Shown: positions 51,483 through 60,339, counted from the first letter of the stretch. The stretch is 64,000 bases of DNA from an uncultured Clostridia bacterium (GCA_948891265.1 CAQUBD010000007.1:1-64000); one strand, 5' to 3'. Notes: a model not told the origin generated them from the letters alone. A program made the numbers and translations.

Positions 51483-52088
51483 TTAATACTCGAAAATATC
51501 ATAATTTGATGTTTCAAATTCTCTATTAAATGGATTTCCCCCTGGTCTTGGTCCAAATGGTGGTCTCATTGGTGGTCTTGGTCCTCCTGGGCCTGGCATA
51601 GGCGGACGTGGATTATGTGGCGGTCTTCCTGGCCTATTTAATAATTCTCTAATCAATAAAATTTTAATTAAATCTCTTAATCCTCTGTTAAATTGTCTTG
51701 TTTGCCTCTTTTCTTCTGAAGTTTCATTTATTCTTACTTCTGGTTTTTTAGATACTGCTTTTGTCATATTTGATGTTTGTGATGTTTTAACTTCATTTGT
51801 CAAATTAATATTTACTTGAATTTCATTTTTTTCTTCTAGTGCATAATATATTTCATCAGTCATATTTTCAATATCATCATTTGTTAAGCTTGAAGTAATA
51901 TTGCTACATTTTTTTGTTATCATAGGATATACTATTTTATATATCTCAGGATAACATTTTTCTAGCTCCATATCATTTTGTGTATTATAATTATTTCTAT
52001 TATTATAATTTTGATAATTAGTATTGGTATCTACAGGTGGATATCCTAAAATACTTCTTATGTACTCATCATATGTTTCATTATACAT
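51483..52088 (-). CDS. Pro/Gly/Arg-rich protein of unknown function, possibly coat-related
   Basis: This 201-residue protein starts with an Asn/Tyr-rich segment (Y-D-E-Y-I-R-S-I-L-G-Y-P-P). It has a helical middle with C-Y-P-E-I-Y-K-I-V-Y-P-M (about 45-56), and after a basic helix (I-K-I-L-L-I-R-E-L-L) it ends in a Pro/Gly/Arg tail with repeated R-P-P and P-R-P. No signal peptide is seen. Such composition is found in spore coat and other structural proteins of Clostridia, but the assignment is speculative. GGGAGG precedes the ATG. Confidence 0.55.
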   Translation of the reverse strand: MYNETYDEYIRSILGYPPVDTNTNYQNYNNRNNYNTQNDMELEKCYPEIYKIVYPMITKKCSNITSSLTNDDIENMTDEIYYALEEKNEIQVNINLTNEVKTSQTSNMTKAVSKKPEVRINETSEEKRQTRQFNRGLRDLIKILLIRELLNRPGRPPHNPRPPMPGPGGPRPPMRPPFGPRPGGNPFNREFETSNYDIFEY

Positions 52089-52147
52089 AATAAACCTCCC
52101 TCATTATATTAATACTTTTATATTTTATGAGAAAGGCCTTATTTTTG

Positions 52148-53548
52148 TTATATATTATTTACTAAATTTTTAAATTTTTCTCCTCTATCTGCAAAGTCCT
52201 TAAACATATCAAAACTTGCACTTGCTGGAGAGAATAATACAATATCGCCTCTTTTTGCAGATTTCTTCGCTATCTCTACAGTTTGCTCTAATGAATCACA
52301 TATATTAATATTAATTGATTTTTTCTGTTTATCTGCCTCTTCCTTTACGACATCAAATATTTTCTCTGCAGTTTGGCCTATTAATATAAGTGTTGATACC
52401 TTTTGTACTATTGTCTTTGCAAGTGGCCCATAATCTAAATTTTTGTCATATCCACCTGCTATCAAAATTATATTTTCTTTAAAAGCATTTATACCTGATA
52501 GCGTCCTTGTTGGTGATGAACTTGCAGAATCATTATACCATTTTACCCCATTAATTTCTTTTATAAATTCAATTCTATGTTTTACTGGTTTAAATTCTTT
52601 TATTACTTGTACAGCTACATCTGTATCTACTAAAGTTTTTGTAGTAGCTAATGCTGTTGCTATATTTTGATAATTGTGATTTCCTCTTAAAATAACTTCA
52701 TCTACATTTAAAATATGTTTTCTTACTTTATCTTCACATTCTTTTACTACATCTTTGTCTACAATAAATCCATTATCTAATTTTGTTTTACTACTAAAAA
52801 AGATAACTTTTCCCTTAGCCTCTTTTGCACATTCTCTAGTAATATCATTATCATAGTTTAGTATTAATATTCCATCTTCATTTTGATACTTAAATATATT
52901 CTTTTTGCTATCTATATATTCTTCATAATCTTTATGTATATTTAGATGGTTTGGAGTTATATTGGTAATAACTGCTATATCTGGGCTTATCTTCATATTC
53001 ATTAATTGAAAACTACTTAGTTCTAATACGACAATATCATCTGGCTTAATTTCTGGAAGTCTTGTAAATAAAGGTGTTCCTATATTACCTCCTAAGAAAG
53101 TATTATATCCTGCTTTTTGTAGAATTTCACTTATCATACTTGTTGTAGTTGTTTTTCCATCACTCCCAGTAACTCCTATAATTTTACAAGGGCACATTTC
53201 CATTAACATTTCTACTTCTGTTGTAACTATTGCTCCTCTATTCATTTCTTCTTGTAATTCTGCTTTTGTTGGTAAGCAACTTGGTGATCTAAATATTATA
53301 TTAAATCCTTTTAATTTTTCCAAACAATCTTTTCCAAAGTAAAATTCAAATCCATATGTAGTTATTTTATCTATTATATTTTTTGATACTTTATCAATTG
53401 TTCTATCATCAAATATAGTTACTTGTGCTTTTTTTTCATATAAATAATCTAATAATGGTAGATTACTGACTCCTAATCCTATTATAGCTACTTTTCTATA
53501 TTTTATATATTCATTGAATTCTTTTAATTTTTGGTTTTCAAAACTCAT
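52148..53548 (-). CDS. murD: UDP-N-acetylmuramoylalanine-D-glutamate ligase
   Basis: MurD adds D-glutamate to UDP-MurNAc-L-alanine. The 466-residue protein has the N-terminal nucleotide-recognition domain (I-G-L-G-V-S-N near 22), the ATP-binding P-loop G-V-T-G-S-D-G-K-T-T-T near 130, N-I-T-P-N-H-L-N-I-H near 192, and the C-terminal ligase domain with D-S-A-S-S-S-P-T near 343 and L-I-A-G-G-Y-D-K near 370. AAGGAG precedes the ATG. It stands apart from the usual mur/fts cluster. Confidence 0.95.
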   Translation of the reverse strand: MSFENQKLKEFNEYIKYRKVAIIGLGVSNLPLLDYLYEKKAQVTIFDDRTIDKVSKNIIDKITTYGFEFYFGKDCLEKLKGFNIIFRSPSCLPTKAELQEEMNRGAIVTTEVEMLMEMCPCKIIGVTGSDGKTTTTSMISEILQKAGYNTFLGGNIGTPLFTRLPEIKPDDIVVLELSSFQLMNMKISPDIAVITNITPNHLNIHKDYEEYIDSKKNIFKYQNEDGILILNYDNDITRECAKEAKGKVIFFSSKTKLDNGFIVDKDVVKECEDKVRKHILNVDEVILRGNHNYQNIATALATTKTLVDTDVAVQVIKEFKPVKHRIEFIKEINGVKWYNDSASSSPTRTLSGINAFKENIILIAGGYDKNLDYGPLAKTIVQKVSTLILIGQTAEKIFDVVKEEADKQKKSININICDSLEQTVEIAKKSAKRGDIVLFSPASASFDMFKDFADRGEKFKNLVNNI

Positions 53549-53727
53549 ATTTTTCTCCTTATTATAAATTTACTATTTTAAATAGTTATCTAATACTCTT
53601 TTTATATATATTCTTTTTAATGTTTTTATGTCACAATAAGTATATCAATTATGCAATACTTTTTCAATAGCTTAACAATTTTAGTTTATTTTTTTCTAAA
53701 TGCAACTTCCAAAATTCAACAAAAGTA

Positions 53728-53756
53728 TAGACATATTATGTAAAATATTATATAAT
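53728..53756 (+). promoter_or_regulatory. Promoter of the 616-aa unknown gene
   Basis: TAGACA (53728-53733) and TATAAT (53751-53756) are 17 bp apart, about 57 bp before the start codon. Confidence 0.65.
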
Positions 53757-53812
53757 GTGCTTAATTTAGTGTAAATTATAAAATTTTCTTTATTAAATAA
53801 GGAGGAAAAAAT

Positions 53813-55663
53813 ATGGACAAAAATATTAAGAAGGGAATAAGAAATCTAATGGGTCTTAATGGATTAGATTTTGATGTACAAAAGGAACTAGAAGAATGGT
53901 ATAATCATTTGCTAAATATAAATGCACGGTATGTTGTTTTTACAGAAGATAGTTATATATTAGCATTAATATGTGAAATAATTACTGAAAAGCAAATGGA
54001 AGATACCAATAACAAAGAATTTATAACAGAAGCAGCATTATTATTTAGAATTAAAGAAATTGTTGAATACTATAAAGAAAATCTTAAGTTGCCTAACATA
54101 CTAATATGTGATAGTATTCTAACTAATGGTATAAAGGTAAACCAGATATTGGAAGATTTTGAAAATGCACTTTTTAAAATGCTTCCACATGAACATGAAA
54201 TAAGTGATATATATAGGATGTGTCAAAATGCTATTCAAATATATTCATATATAAATCATAATGGTCGAAAATTACTATTAGGAAGATATGAGTTGAATAA
54301 TAATTATATAAGAAAAACAGACCCAGAAGAATACAATCAGCTTTTATATAGTATTTCACGTGTAAAATGTGCTTCCGATATTTCTAATAATTGTTATATA
54401 TACACACAATATTTATCTGATAACAAAATGGAGTCTATTAAAGATTCATTAATACAAGATGGTTTTATTTATACATCATATTGTGAATTTAGTAAACAAT
54501 ACTCAAAGCACATCTACATTGAAAATGAGAATGCTGTGCAATTAATTCTATCCTTAACAATTTCCAAAAACCATTATATAGATGGATATAGAATTAAACC
54601 TTTTATATTTTTACCAAATATGGATAACAAAGAAACAGATTCTTTGTTATCTATGATTAGTAAAATGATTCCACCAAAGTATATACCTTTATTAAACGAC
54701 TGGAAAAAAATAAAAGGTATGAGGTCATTAAATGAGCTCATTACTTTTATACTTTCAAATGTTATACTTTCAGAATTTAGTAAAAAGTATAATATAGAAG
54801 TAACTTCAGAAGATAAAGAATATGAGATAATCAAATTAGCTCGCAATTATAACTGGAGTACTTTCAAAGAAACAGTTAACATGTTAAATGATTTAATAAC
54901 TTATAATAAAAAAACAACAATACATGATTTAACTGATATTTTTAAAGATTGCAAAATAAAAAGAAACATAATGAAATTGCCCCCAAATGCAGATATCTCA
55001 ATTAGTCAAAATGAAAAATTAAATATTCAGAAAAGGCTTGAAGATTATTTTTATAAAAAAATACTAAAAAGTGAAAAGGTGGTATATGAATTGCGTTCAA
55101 CACCATATTATGAAGGTGCTTTCAAATTATTAAAGCGTAATGTTAGAGGCTGTTCATTCACTATAGCAGACTTAAATCAAGGATATAGTAAAATACAATC
55201 ACAATACTGTATGGCATATTTGTTACATATGGTAGATGTAAGTTATATCAGTATCTCTTCTTATTCAACAAATAATTTAAACGTTGTAGGTTATGCTCAG
55301 TTTATATCTGCAGAATATTTAAGTATTCTAATTAGAACACTTAGAAACTATTTATATAATCGAATGCTTAATGTTTTTGACCAGATCTGTAGTTATGAAC
55401 GTGAAGACTTCTATGCATTATTAAAAGATTTTGGAAATAAAAATGGAATAGATGAAAAAGTCATTCACGAGTTATCTAATCTTTTTAAAGATTTAGAGAA
55501 TATAGGTCAATCTCCTAAAGATTGGAGTGGAAATTATCTTTGGTCTATATCATTTGACTCCGAAAATATATCACTTTATCAAGAAAAGCAATATGAAATT
55601 TTTAAAGAATGCCTTACTTTTTTTAAAGATAAACTTCCACATATTCGATATTTTCTAAGATAA
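53813..55663 (+). CDS. Large unknown protein with a phosphoribosyltransferase-like segment
   Basis: I cannot assign this 616-residue soluble protein. Near residues 95-112, L-P-N-I-L-I-C-D-S-I-L-T-N-G is followed by a helix. That resembles the beta-strand and PRPP loop of type I phosphoribosyltransferases, although the acidic pair is reduced to one Asp. The rest is mainly helical with many Tyr and Asn. A conserved-looking block lies around 420-500 (Y-E-L-R-S-T-P-Y-Y-E-G-A-F and A-D-L-N-Q-G-Y). It has its own promoter, GGAGG ribosome binding site and terminator, so it is a single-gene unit at the edge of an accessory block. A signalling or defence role is possible but not shown. Confidence 0.6.
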   Translation: MDKNIKKGIRNLMGLNGLDFDVQKELEEWYNHLLNINARYVVFTEDSYILALICEIITEKQMEDTNNKEFITEAALLFRIKEIVEYYKENLKLPNILICDSILTNGIKVNQILEDFENALFKMLPHEHEISDIYRMCQNAIQIYSYINHNGRKLLLGRYELNNNYIRKTDPEEYNQLLYSISRVKCASDISNNCYIYTQYLSDNKMESIKDSLIQDGFIYTSYCEFSKQYSKHIYIENENAVQLILSLTISKNHYIDGYRIKPFIFLPNMDNKETDSLLSMISKMIPPKYIPLLNDWKKIKGMRSLNELITFILSNVILSEFSKKYNIEVTSEDKEYEIIKLARNYNWSTFKETVNMLNDLITYNKKTTIHDLTDIFKDCKIKRNIMKLPPNADISISQNEKLNIQKRLEDYFYKKILKSEKVVYELRSTPYYEGAFKLLKRNVRGCSFTIADLNQGYSKIQSQYCMAYLLHMVDVSYISISSYSTNNLNVVGYAQFISAEYLSILIRTLRNYLYNRMLNVFDQICSYEREDFYALLKDFGNKNGIDEKVIHELSNLFKDLENIGQSPKDWSGNYLWSISFDSENISLYQEKQYEIFKECLTFFKDKLPHIRYFLR

Positions 55664-55702
55664 ACTTTTAACCACAGGTATTAGAATTCACTCGAAAGTA
55701 GT

Positions 55703-55738
55703 AGAAAAAGCATGAGATAAATTTCTCATGCTTTTTCT
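55703..55738. terminator. Terminator after the 616-aa gene
   Basis: AGAAAAAGCATGAGA (55703-55717) pairs perfectly with TCTCATGCTTTTTCT (55724-55738). Both strands show a T-rich end, so it could serve either direction. Confidence 0.85.
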
Positions 55739-55751
55739 AAATCTTGTCTAA

Positions 55752-55863
55752 TTACATCATTTTTATGATATCTAAAGTTTGTAAGTTATTTAATTTGGTG
55801 CCGATGACGTAGTTATCTACAACTTTTTCAGCTCTCGTGACGATTGATACAAATATCAATCAA
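55752..55863 (-). pseudogene. Possible C-terminal gene remnant with unusual codon use
   Basis: A minus-strand frame ending at 55752 reads I-V-T-R-A-E-K-V-V-D-N-Y-V-I-G-T-K-L, with codons such as GTC, ACG, ATC and GGC that are rare in the neighbouring genes. It has no credible start. It may be the tail of a gene brought in by transfer and then lost. Confidence 0.3.
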
Positions 55864-55957
55864 TTTATTAAAGTATATCATAATTTTTATAAAATACAAT
55901 ACAAATGACAAAAAATTTTTTAGTATTTTGTAAAATGATACAGTATCAGTTTGAAAT

Positions 55958-55986
55958 TTGCGTTTTACATAATATTATGTTATAAT
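55958..55986 (+). promoter_or_regulatory. Putative promoter of the repeat lipoprotein gene
   Basis: A perfect TATAAT at 55981-55986 lies 17 bp after TTGCGT (55958-55963). It is followed by a leader of about 105 nt before the ATG at 56100. Confidence 0.5.
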
Positions 55987-56099
55987 GTATTTAACTCTGT
56001 TCTTTGAAAAAAATCTGAATTTTTAAAGATTCATTAGAAATTCAGTTCATATATGTTCCTACATTCACTTTTTTTAACAATATAAGGAGGAAATGCAAA

Positions 56100-56843
56100 A
56101 TGAAGAAAATTACTTTAGGACTTATCACTTTATTAGTTATGTGCTTTCTGGTAGGTTGCGGTAACAGCAACAGCAGTAGTCATTATAGCAATGCTAATAA
56201 AGAGATAATTGCAGAAATTCAGCAGACACTTAATCAAAATGACATCCAAGTGCTAACCGCCTTTGGAGATAATTTTGAGGCAAAAAAGAGCTTGATTCAG
56301 TCTTCAGAGTTACATTCGGATGGATTGATTGCACTTTGTACTAATCCAAAGCCTATGAATCTTGATAACGATACAGTTCAAAGTTGGTTTAAAGAAGCAA
56401 TCAAAAGAACAGAATTGACAGCAGAGCAACAAGTTCAGATTGTTAAGATTGGTGAATTTGCTTACAATAAAATATTGTTATTGAACACCAATTTGACTGC
56501 AGAAGGACTGGTCGCAATATGTGAGAATCCTGGAACCTTGAACCTTGATAACGATACAGTTCAAAGTTGGTTTAAAGAAGCAATCAAAAGAACAGAATTG
56601 ACAGCAGAGCAACAAGTTCAGATTGTTAAGATTGGTGAATTTGCTTACAATAAAATATTGTTATTGAACACCAATTTGACTGCAGAAGGACTGGTCGCAA
56701 TATGTGAGAATCCTGGAACCTTGAACCTTGATAACGATACAGTTCAAAGTTGGTTTAAAGAAGCAATCAAAAGAACAGAATTGACGGCAGAGCAAAAGGC
56801 TCAGATTGCGAAATCCAAAATCCAAGAAATGGGGCTATTTTAA
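56100..56843 (+). CDS. Lipoprotein with exact tandem 61-residue repeats
   Basis: This 247-residue protein has a lipoprotein signal peptide with lipobox L-V-G-C (Cys20), then a Ser/Asn linker. A 61-residue unit follows, containing D-N-D-T-V-Q-S-W-F-K-E-A-I and L-T-A-E-G-L-V-A-I-C. The unit is present twice in full, a third time in part, and in a diverged form before the first copy. The two full DNA copies look identical over 183 bp. Base composition is less AT-rich than the neighbours, which suggests recent acquisition. Function is unknown; the helical repeats may build a surface solenoid. AAGGAGG precedes the ATG. Confidence 0.75.
   Translation: MKKITLGLITLLVMCFLVGCGNSNSSSHYSNANKEIIAEIQQTLNQNDIQVLTAFGDNFEAKKSLIQSSELHSDGLIALCTNPKPMNLDNDTVQSWFKEAIKRTELTAEQQVQIVKIGEFAYNKILLLNTNLTAEGLVAICENPGTLNLDNDTVQSWFKEAIKRTELTAEQQVQIVKIGEFAYNKILLLNTNLTAEGLVAICENPGTLNLDNDTVQSWFKEAIKRTELTAEQKAQIAKSKIQEMGLF
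56361..56800 (+). repeat. 183-bp tandem direct repeat inside the lipoprotein gene
   Basis: The motif CTTGATAACGATACAG occurs at 56361, 56544 and 56727, a constant 183-bp spacing (61 codons, in frame). The first two units appear identical. The third covers about 75 bp and then diverges slightly. Confidence 0.9.
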
Positions 56844-56869
56844 TATTTAAAGGAACTTATATGATAATA

Positions 56870-56913
56870 AATGCACCAATACTAAGGAATTTTCTTCTTA
56901 GTGTTGGTGCATT
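56870..56913. terminator. Bidirectional terminator between lipoprotein and 99-aa gene
   Basis: AATGCACCAATACTAAG (56870-56886) is complementary to 56896-56913 apart from one bulge, followed by T-rich sequence. It lies between convergent genes. Confidence 0.8.
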
Positions 56914-56918
56914 TTATT

Positions 56919-57218
56919 TTATCTAATTAATTTATTAAACAAATACAATGCTGTTTGATTTTGTTCTTCTTTTGTCATCTCCATAATTTTAGCCATTGTA
57001 AACATTACAAGTTTATATTTTCCAAAATTTATAAGTGTAGTTCTATATTCTTCATCTATGCTTTTTAACATATTATCAAACTTTTCAAAATTTTCTTTAG
57101 TATTATATATAAGACCACTCCATTTACTCTGGCTCATACATATTGCTAGCTTTAATTTATCTTTTATATCCATATCATTTATCATATCTATCAAATATTT
57201 TACTTTATCATTATCCAT
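56919..57218 (-). CDS. Hypothetical 99-aa protein downstream of relaxase
   Basis: This small helical, soluble protein has Y-L-I-D-M-I-N-D-M-D-I-K-D-K-L near the start and M-T-K-E-E-Q-N-Q-T-A-L-Y-L-F at the end, recalling small accessory regulators, but no family is assigned. AGGAGG precedes the ATG at 57218; a TTG two codons earlier is less likely. It begins 17 bp after the Mob_Pre-type relaxase gene ends and is probably in the same transcript. Confidence 0.5.
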   Translation of the reverse strand: MDNDKVKYLIDMINDMDIKDKLKLAICMSQSKWSGLIYNTKENFEKFDNMLKSIDEEYRTTLINFGKYKLVMFTMAKIMEMTKEEQNQTALYLFNKLIR

Positions 57219-57235
57219 ATTCAATTATCCTCCTT

Positions 57236-58624
57236 TTAAAATCTGGTATCATTATTTCTTTTTTTATTCTTACTTTGCTTATTTTCATCTGGTATAGTTA
57301 CTCTTCTAGCAATATTATTTGCAATTTTATTATCGTTGTTATCAAATATTCCATTTTTATATAGGTCATCACTAACAATTTTATAATTATTATCTTTATC
57401 AAATCGAATTCTTTTGTGAAAATGGCTCATAATGTTATGCCAAAAGCCTTTGAATTTCTGCAATTCTTGTTTTAATTTTTCCTTTTCAGTTTGTAATTTA
57501 TCAATAACTTTATCTTTAATAGATAACTTATTTTTTAGATTACTTATTTCATCATCTTTTTGTTCTAATTGATATTTTAGTGAACGATTTTCTTTTTCTA
57601 TCTCAAAAGCAGAATGTTCAAAATCCTTAATCGCCATATTTAAGTCATTTACGCTTCTAACTGTTTGAGTTATATCTTTTACATCTTCTGTATAATTTTT
57701 GATTTTCTGGACATCCTCATTTGAAATAACCATATTATTTTTATTCATTAGAGTAGGTTTCAAATTGTCTAATATTTTATTTACATCATTGCTAGTATTA
57801 TCAAGTGTTTTAGTTTGAGTGTTGGCTTGTTCAAGTTTTTGTTCTTTTTTAGCTAATTGTTTCTTGATTTCTCTGTAATTGCCCATTTCATTAACATTGA
57901 TGTCTTGATTTCTGCCTTTTTGCTTTTCTTTTAACTTAAAATCCATATCATAGAACTTATTAAAAGACTTTATACAAGCATTTCTCATTTTATCTTGTAT
58001 TTGTGTTAATGTGGCTCTAGTAAATAGCTTTGATTTTACTACTTGTTTTTTCACACCTCTTTTGCAATCATAAGAAACTGGAACACCTACAATGTGCATA
58101 TGAGGAGATGTTTCGTCAAAATGTATTGTCGCATTTGCTATTTTAAAATCTGGTATGATTTTATTTAAATCTTTTACTTGCTCATTATATACATCAACCA
58201 TTTTAAATCTATATCTTTCGTCCTTATCATTCCAAAAGTCCATATCTCCAAGTTCTATTATAATTTCACACGCAATATCATTTTGAGATTCACATACTTT
58301 TGTAAAGTAATTATCTATTTTTCTATCATTTCTAGTTTGCTTATTGTTATATTCTATCCTTGCTTGTTCAAATTCATCTAAATATACTTGCTTAACATCA
58401 TTTACAATATCATCTGTTCCATAAATTGTTCTAATTAGTTCTGTTTGATTATCATAATTCCTTAAATTATGTTTGTTTACATCTGACAAATCTTTTGCAT
58501 TTTGAATTGCATTATTAGATAGAGAAGTAGTACCAGATACATTTTCTTTTGCGACTTTCTTTGCTAATTTGCTTTTATTTTTATCACTACCTAAGTGAAA
58601 AGAATATGCTAATTCTTGCTCCAT
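57236..58624 (-). CDS. Mob_Pre/MobA-type plasmid mobilization relaxase
   Basis: This protein of about 462 residues matches the plasmid recombination/mobilization family (MOBV-like). The N-terminus reads A-Y-S-F-H-L-G-S-D-K-N-K. The metal-binding histidines lie in H-F-D-E-T-S-P-H-M-H (His168, His175, His177). K-G-R-N-Q-D-I-N-V follows near 240, and a coiled coil of about 140 residues ends with a basic tail. The frame is open to 58801, but AAGGAGG lies directly before the ATG at 58624. It nicks its cognate oriT and is likely non-self-transmissible, since no type IV secretion genes are present. Confidence 0.85.
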   Translation of the reverse strand: MEQELAYSFHLGSDKNKSKLAKKVAKENVSGTTSLSNNAIQNAKDLSDVNKHNLRNYDNQTELIRTIYGTDDIVNDVKQVYLDEFEQARIEYNNKQTRNDRKIDNYFTKVCESQNDIACEIIIELGDMDFWNDKDERYRFKMVDVYNEQVKDLNKIIPDFKIANATIHFDETSPHMHIVGVPVSYDCKRGVKKQVVKSKLFTRATLTQIQDKMRNACIKSFNKFYDMDFKLKEKQKGRNQDINVNEMGNYREIKKQLAKKEQKLEQANTQTKTLDNTSNDVNKILDNLKPTLMNKNNMVISNEDVQKIKNYTEDVKDITQTVRSVNDLNMAIKDFEHSAFEIEKENRSLKYQLEQKDDEISNLKNKLSIKDKVIDKLQTEKEKLKQELQKFKGFWHNIMSHFHKRIRFDKDNNYKIVSDDLYKNGIFDNNDNKIANNIARRVTIPDENKQSKNKKRNNDTRF

Positions 58625-58656
58625 AAAATCCCTCCTTTGAAATTTCTTCGTAGCAC

Positions 58657-58681
58657 AGGACTTCGTCTTGACGGAAGTCCT
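58657..58681. other. Candidate oriT hairpin upstream of the Mob_Pre-type relaxase
   Basis: AGGACTTC (58657-58664) and GAAGTCCT (58674-58681) form a perfect 8-bp stem with a 9-nt loop, 33 bp upstream of the relaxase start. The GC content stands out. Transfer origins of this relaxase class usually lie just 5' of the mob gene and contain such hairpins. The nick site is not proven. Confidence 0.4.
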
Positions 58682-58799
58682 AACCCAATAGGAGTAAGTT
58701 AAGTACACTTTATAAAAAATAACTATATTATAAAAGTTCAGTAGAATTAATAATTTTAGAAAGGTATATTTACTATCAATATAATTGTGAATGAATGTC

Positions 58800-58842
58800 A
58801 TAAAGTGAGAACAAGATAATAAGTCTCATTCCCACTTTATAG
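58800..58842. repeat. Imperfect hairpin downstream of the 67-aa gene
   Basis: ATAAAGTG.GAA is mirrored by TTC.CACTTTAT with a loop of about 20 nt. T residues follow on the plus strand only, so as a terminator for the minus-strand gene it is doubtful. Confidence 0.35.
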
Positions 58843-58848
58843 CTTTTT

Positions 58849-59052
58849 TCAATCTAACACCATAAAAGCTTCTTCTCGTTCTTCCTCCGAAAGTTCTTCT
58901 AACCCCATCTTCTCTTGCTTAATTCCTTGTTGTCTAAGTTCTTTCATTTTAGCATCAATATCTTCTTTCATTTTGTCCTTAAGTTCCAAAGATTTTTCTC
59001 TAGTTAACCTTGATGATACTTCTTGCATTTTTTTGATGTCTTCATGATTCAT
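58849..59052 (-). CDS. Small charged helical protein (67 aa)
   Basis: This very Glu/Lys-rich protein is predicted to be one or two long helices (S-R-L-T-R-E-K-S-L-E-L-K-D near the start; L-S-E-E-E-R-E-E-A-F near the end). No family is recognised. A strong AGGAGGAG ribosome binding site precedes the ATG, so it is probably expressed. It lies between the KilA-N gene and the relaxase gene; an antitoxin or plasmid-accessory role is possible but unsupported. Confidence 0.5.
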   Translation of the reverse strand: MNHEDIKKMQEVSSRLTREKSLELKDKMKEDIDAKMKELRQQGIKQEKMGLEELSEEEREEAFMVLD

Positions 59053-59158
59053 ATTTTTCTCCTCCTAACATTGTTTTTCGAGAATAACTACATATTTTTT
59101 GTATACATTTATACAACATATACATATATTACTATATTTTTCTGTACTTTTCAATATT

Positions 59159-59965
59159 TTAATTATTTTCTTTAAGTATGTTCTTATTTGTTTTTGTTAA
59201 TATTTCCATTTGAGCAATTGCTATTTTATTTAGTCTAATTAGTCTTTCAGACTGTTCTATTCTTTCATTTATATAAATTGAATTTATATTTTCTAAATTA
59301 GCTAAACAAATTAATTCATTTATTGTAGCATACTCTCTTATGTTTCCTTGTTTATCTGGATTTTTATCTCTCCATTGTTTTGCTGTCATTCCAAATAAAG
59401 CCATATTTAACACATCTGCTTCTTCTGCATAAACAATGCTTGTTTCATATTTAGTAAGTTCTTTTGGAATCAAATTTTTCTTTATTGCATCTGTATGTAT
59501 TTTATAATTTATCTTTGATAATTCTCTTTTTGCGTCCCAACCTAATTGCTTTTGTTCTTCTGCTTTAAGCCTTTCAAATTCTTTTATTAAAAGTAATTTA
59601 AACTTTGGACTTATCCACATACCAAACTCAAAAGCAATATCTTTATGAGCATATGTCCCACCATATCTACCAGTTTTAGCAACAATACCAATACTATTTG
59701 TTTTATTTACCCATTCTTTAACACTTAATTTATAACTATTTAAACCTGCTTGACTTTTAATTATGGCAAATTCGCCATAATTAAAATTAGGGTTGTGTAA
59801 TTCTTCCCAAATGCCTAAAAATTCAATAGTATTTCTATTTCTTAACCAGTCTGAAATGAAAAAATCACCATCTTTTGATTTTAGCATGTCTGTTAATGAA
59901 ATGTAGTCTTCATTATCTATATTCAAATATGTAATTTTAGTATCTAAAACATTTATTGCTTTCAT
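59159..59965 (-). CDS. KilA-N domain protein
   Basis: This 268-residue protein has a KilA-N domain over about residues 10-140. It has Y-I-S-L-T-D-M-L, then W-L-R-N-R-N-T-I-E-F-L-G-I-W-E, A-G-L-N-S-Y-K-L-S, and G-R-Y-G-G-T-Y-A-H-K-D-I-A-F-E-F. The domain is found in phage and mobile-element DNA-binding proteins and antirepressors. The C-terminal half is helical (K-Q-W-R-D-K-N-P near 200), and this two-part form is common in Bacteroidetes and gut Firmicutes elements. AAGGAG precedes the ATG. Confidence 0.85.
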   Translation of the reverse strand: MKAINVLDTKITYLNIDNEDYISLTDMLKSKDGDFFISDWLRNRNTIEFLGIWEELHNPNFNYGEFAIIKSQAGLNSYKLSVKEWVNKTNSIGIVAKTGRYGGTYAHKDIAFEFGMWISPKFKLLLIKEFERLKAEEQKQLGWDAKRELSKINYKIHTDAIKKNLIPKELTKYETSIVYAEEADVLNMALFGMTAKQWRDKNPDKQGNIREYATINELICLANLENINSIYINERIEQSERLIRLNKIAIAQMEILTKTNKNILKENN

Positions 59966-60071
59966 AAATTCTCCTTATTATTAAAACTTTTGTTTGATTA
60001 TATAATTTTTAGATACATATGTCAATGAATTTTGCTAAATAAATTTTGAAATAAAAAGAATTAATATATTA

Positions 60072-60122
60072 GCCCACTGACACCTTTCCAAAACGTAATT
60101 TTGAAAGTGTCATAGTGGGTTA
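60072..60122. repeat. Long inverted repeat between the mobile block and ssrA
   Basis: GCCCACT.ACAC.TTTC at the left is mirrored by GAAA.TGTC..AGTGGGT at the right around CAAAACGTAATTTTG, giving a stem of about 20 bp with few mismatches. A second inverted repeat (GTTACATA/TATGTAAC) follows at 60119-60151. They may mark the end of the integrated block or terminate transcripts into it. Confidence 0.5.
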
Positions 60123-60339
60123 CATACTTTTGTTAGAAAGTTATGTAACAGCTTTCTTTAATAGTACATTTATTTACTTACTGAAGGAAAAATATTTAAA
60201 AAATAATATATTTTTTAGTGTACTTAACTAAATCGTTCTCCCCTATGAGTTTTGACCTACATTCAAAACTCGGGGGCACTGCGAGGCAATAAATTTATTT
60301 ACACCTACTGAAAATAAGTGATATTTTTGCAATAAAAAA

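Larger units (their letters stand above)
56919..59965 (-). mobile_element. Mobilizable-element genes next to the ssrA 3' end
   Basis: A KilA-N protein, a small charged protein, a Mob_Pre-type relaxase and a small helical protein lie on the minus strand, 450 bp downstream of the 3' end of ssrA, a common integration site. No integrase, transposase or replication gene is visible in the block. It is therefore either a remnant or is mobilised and integrated in trans. Boundaries are approximate. Confidence 0.5.

Noticed and set aside
58625..58801. N-terminal extension of the Mob_Pre-type relaxase by 59 codons
   Set aside because: Covers the candidate oriT hairpin and AT-rich non-coding sequence; AAGGAGG lies directly before the ATG at 58624.
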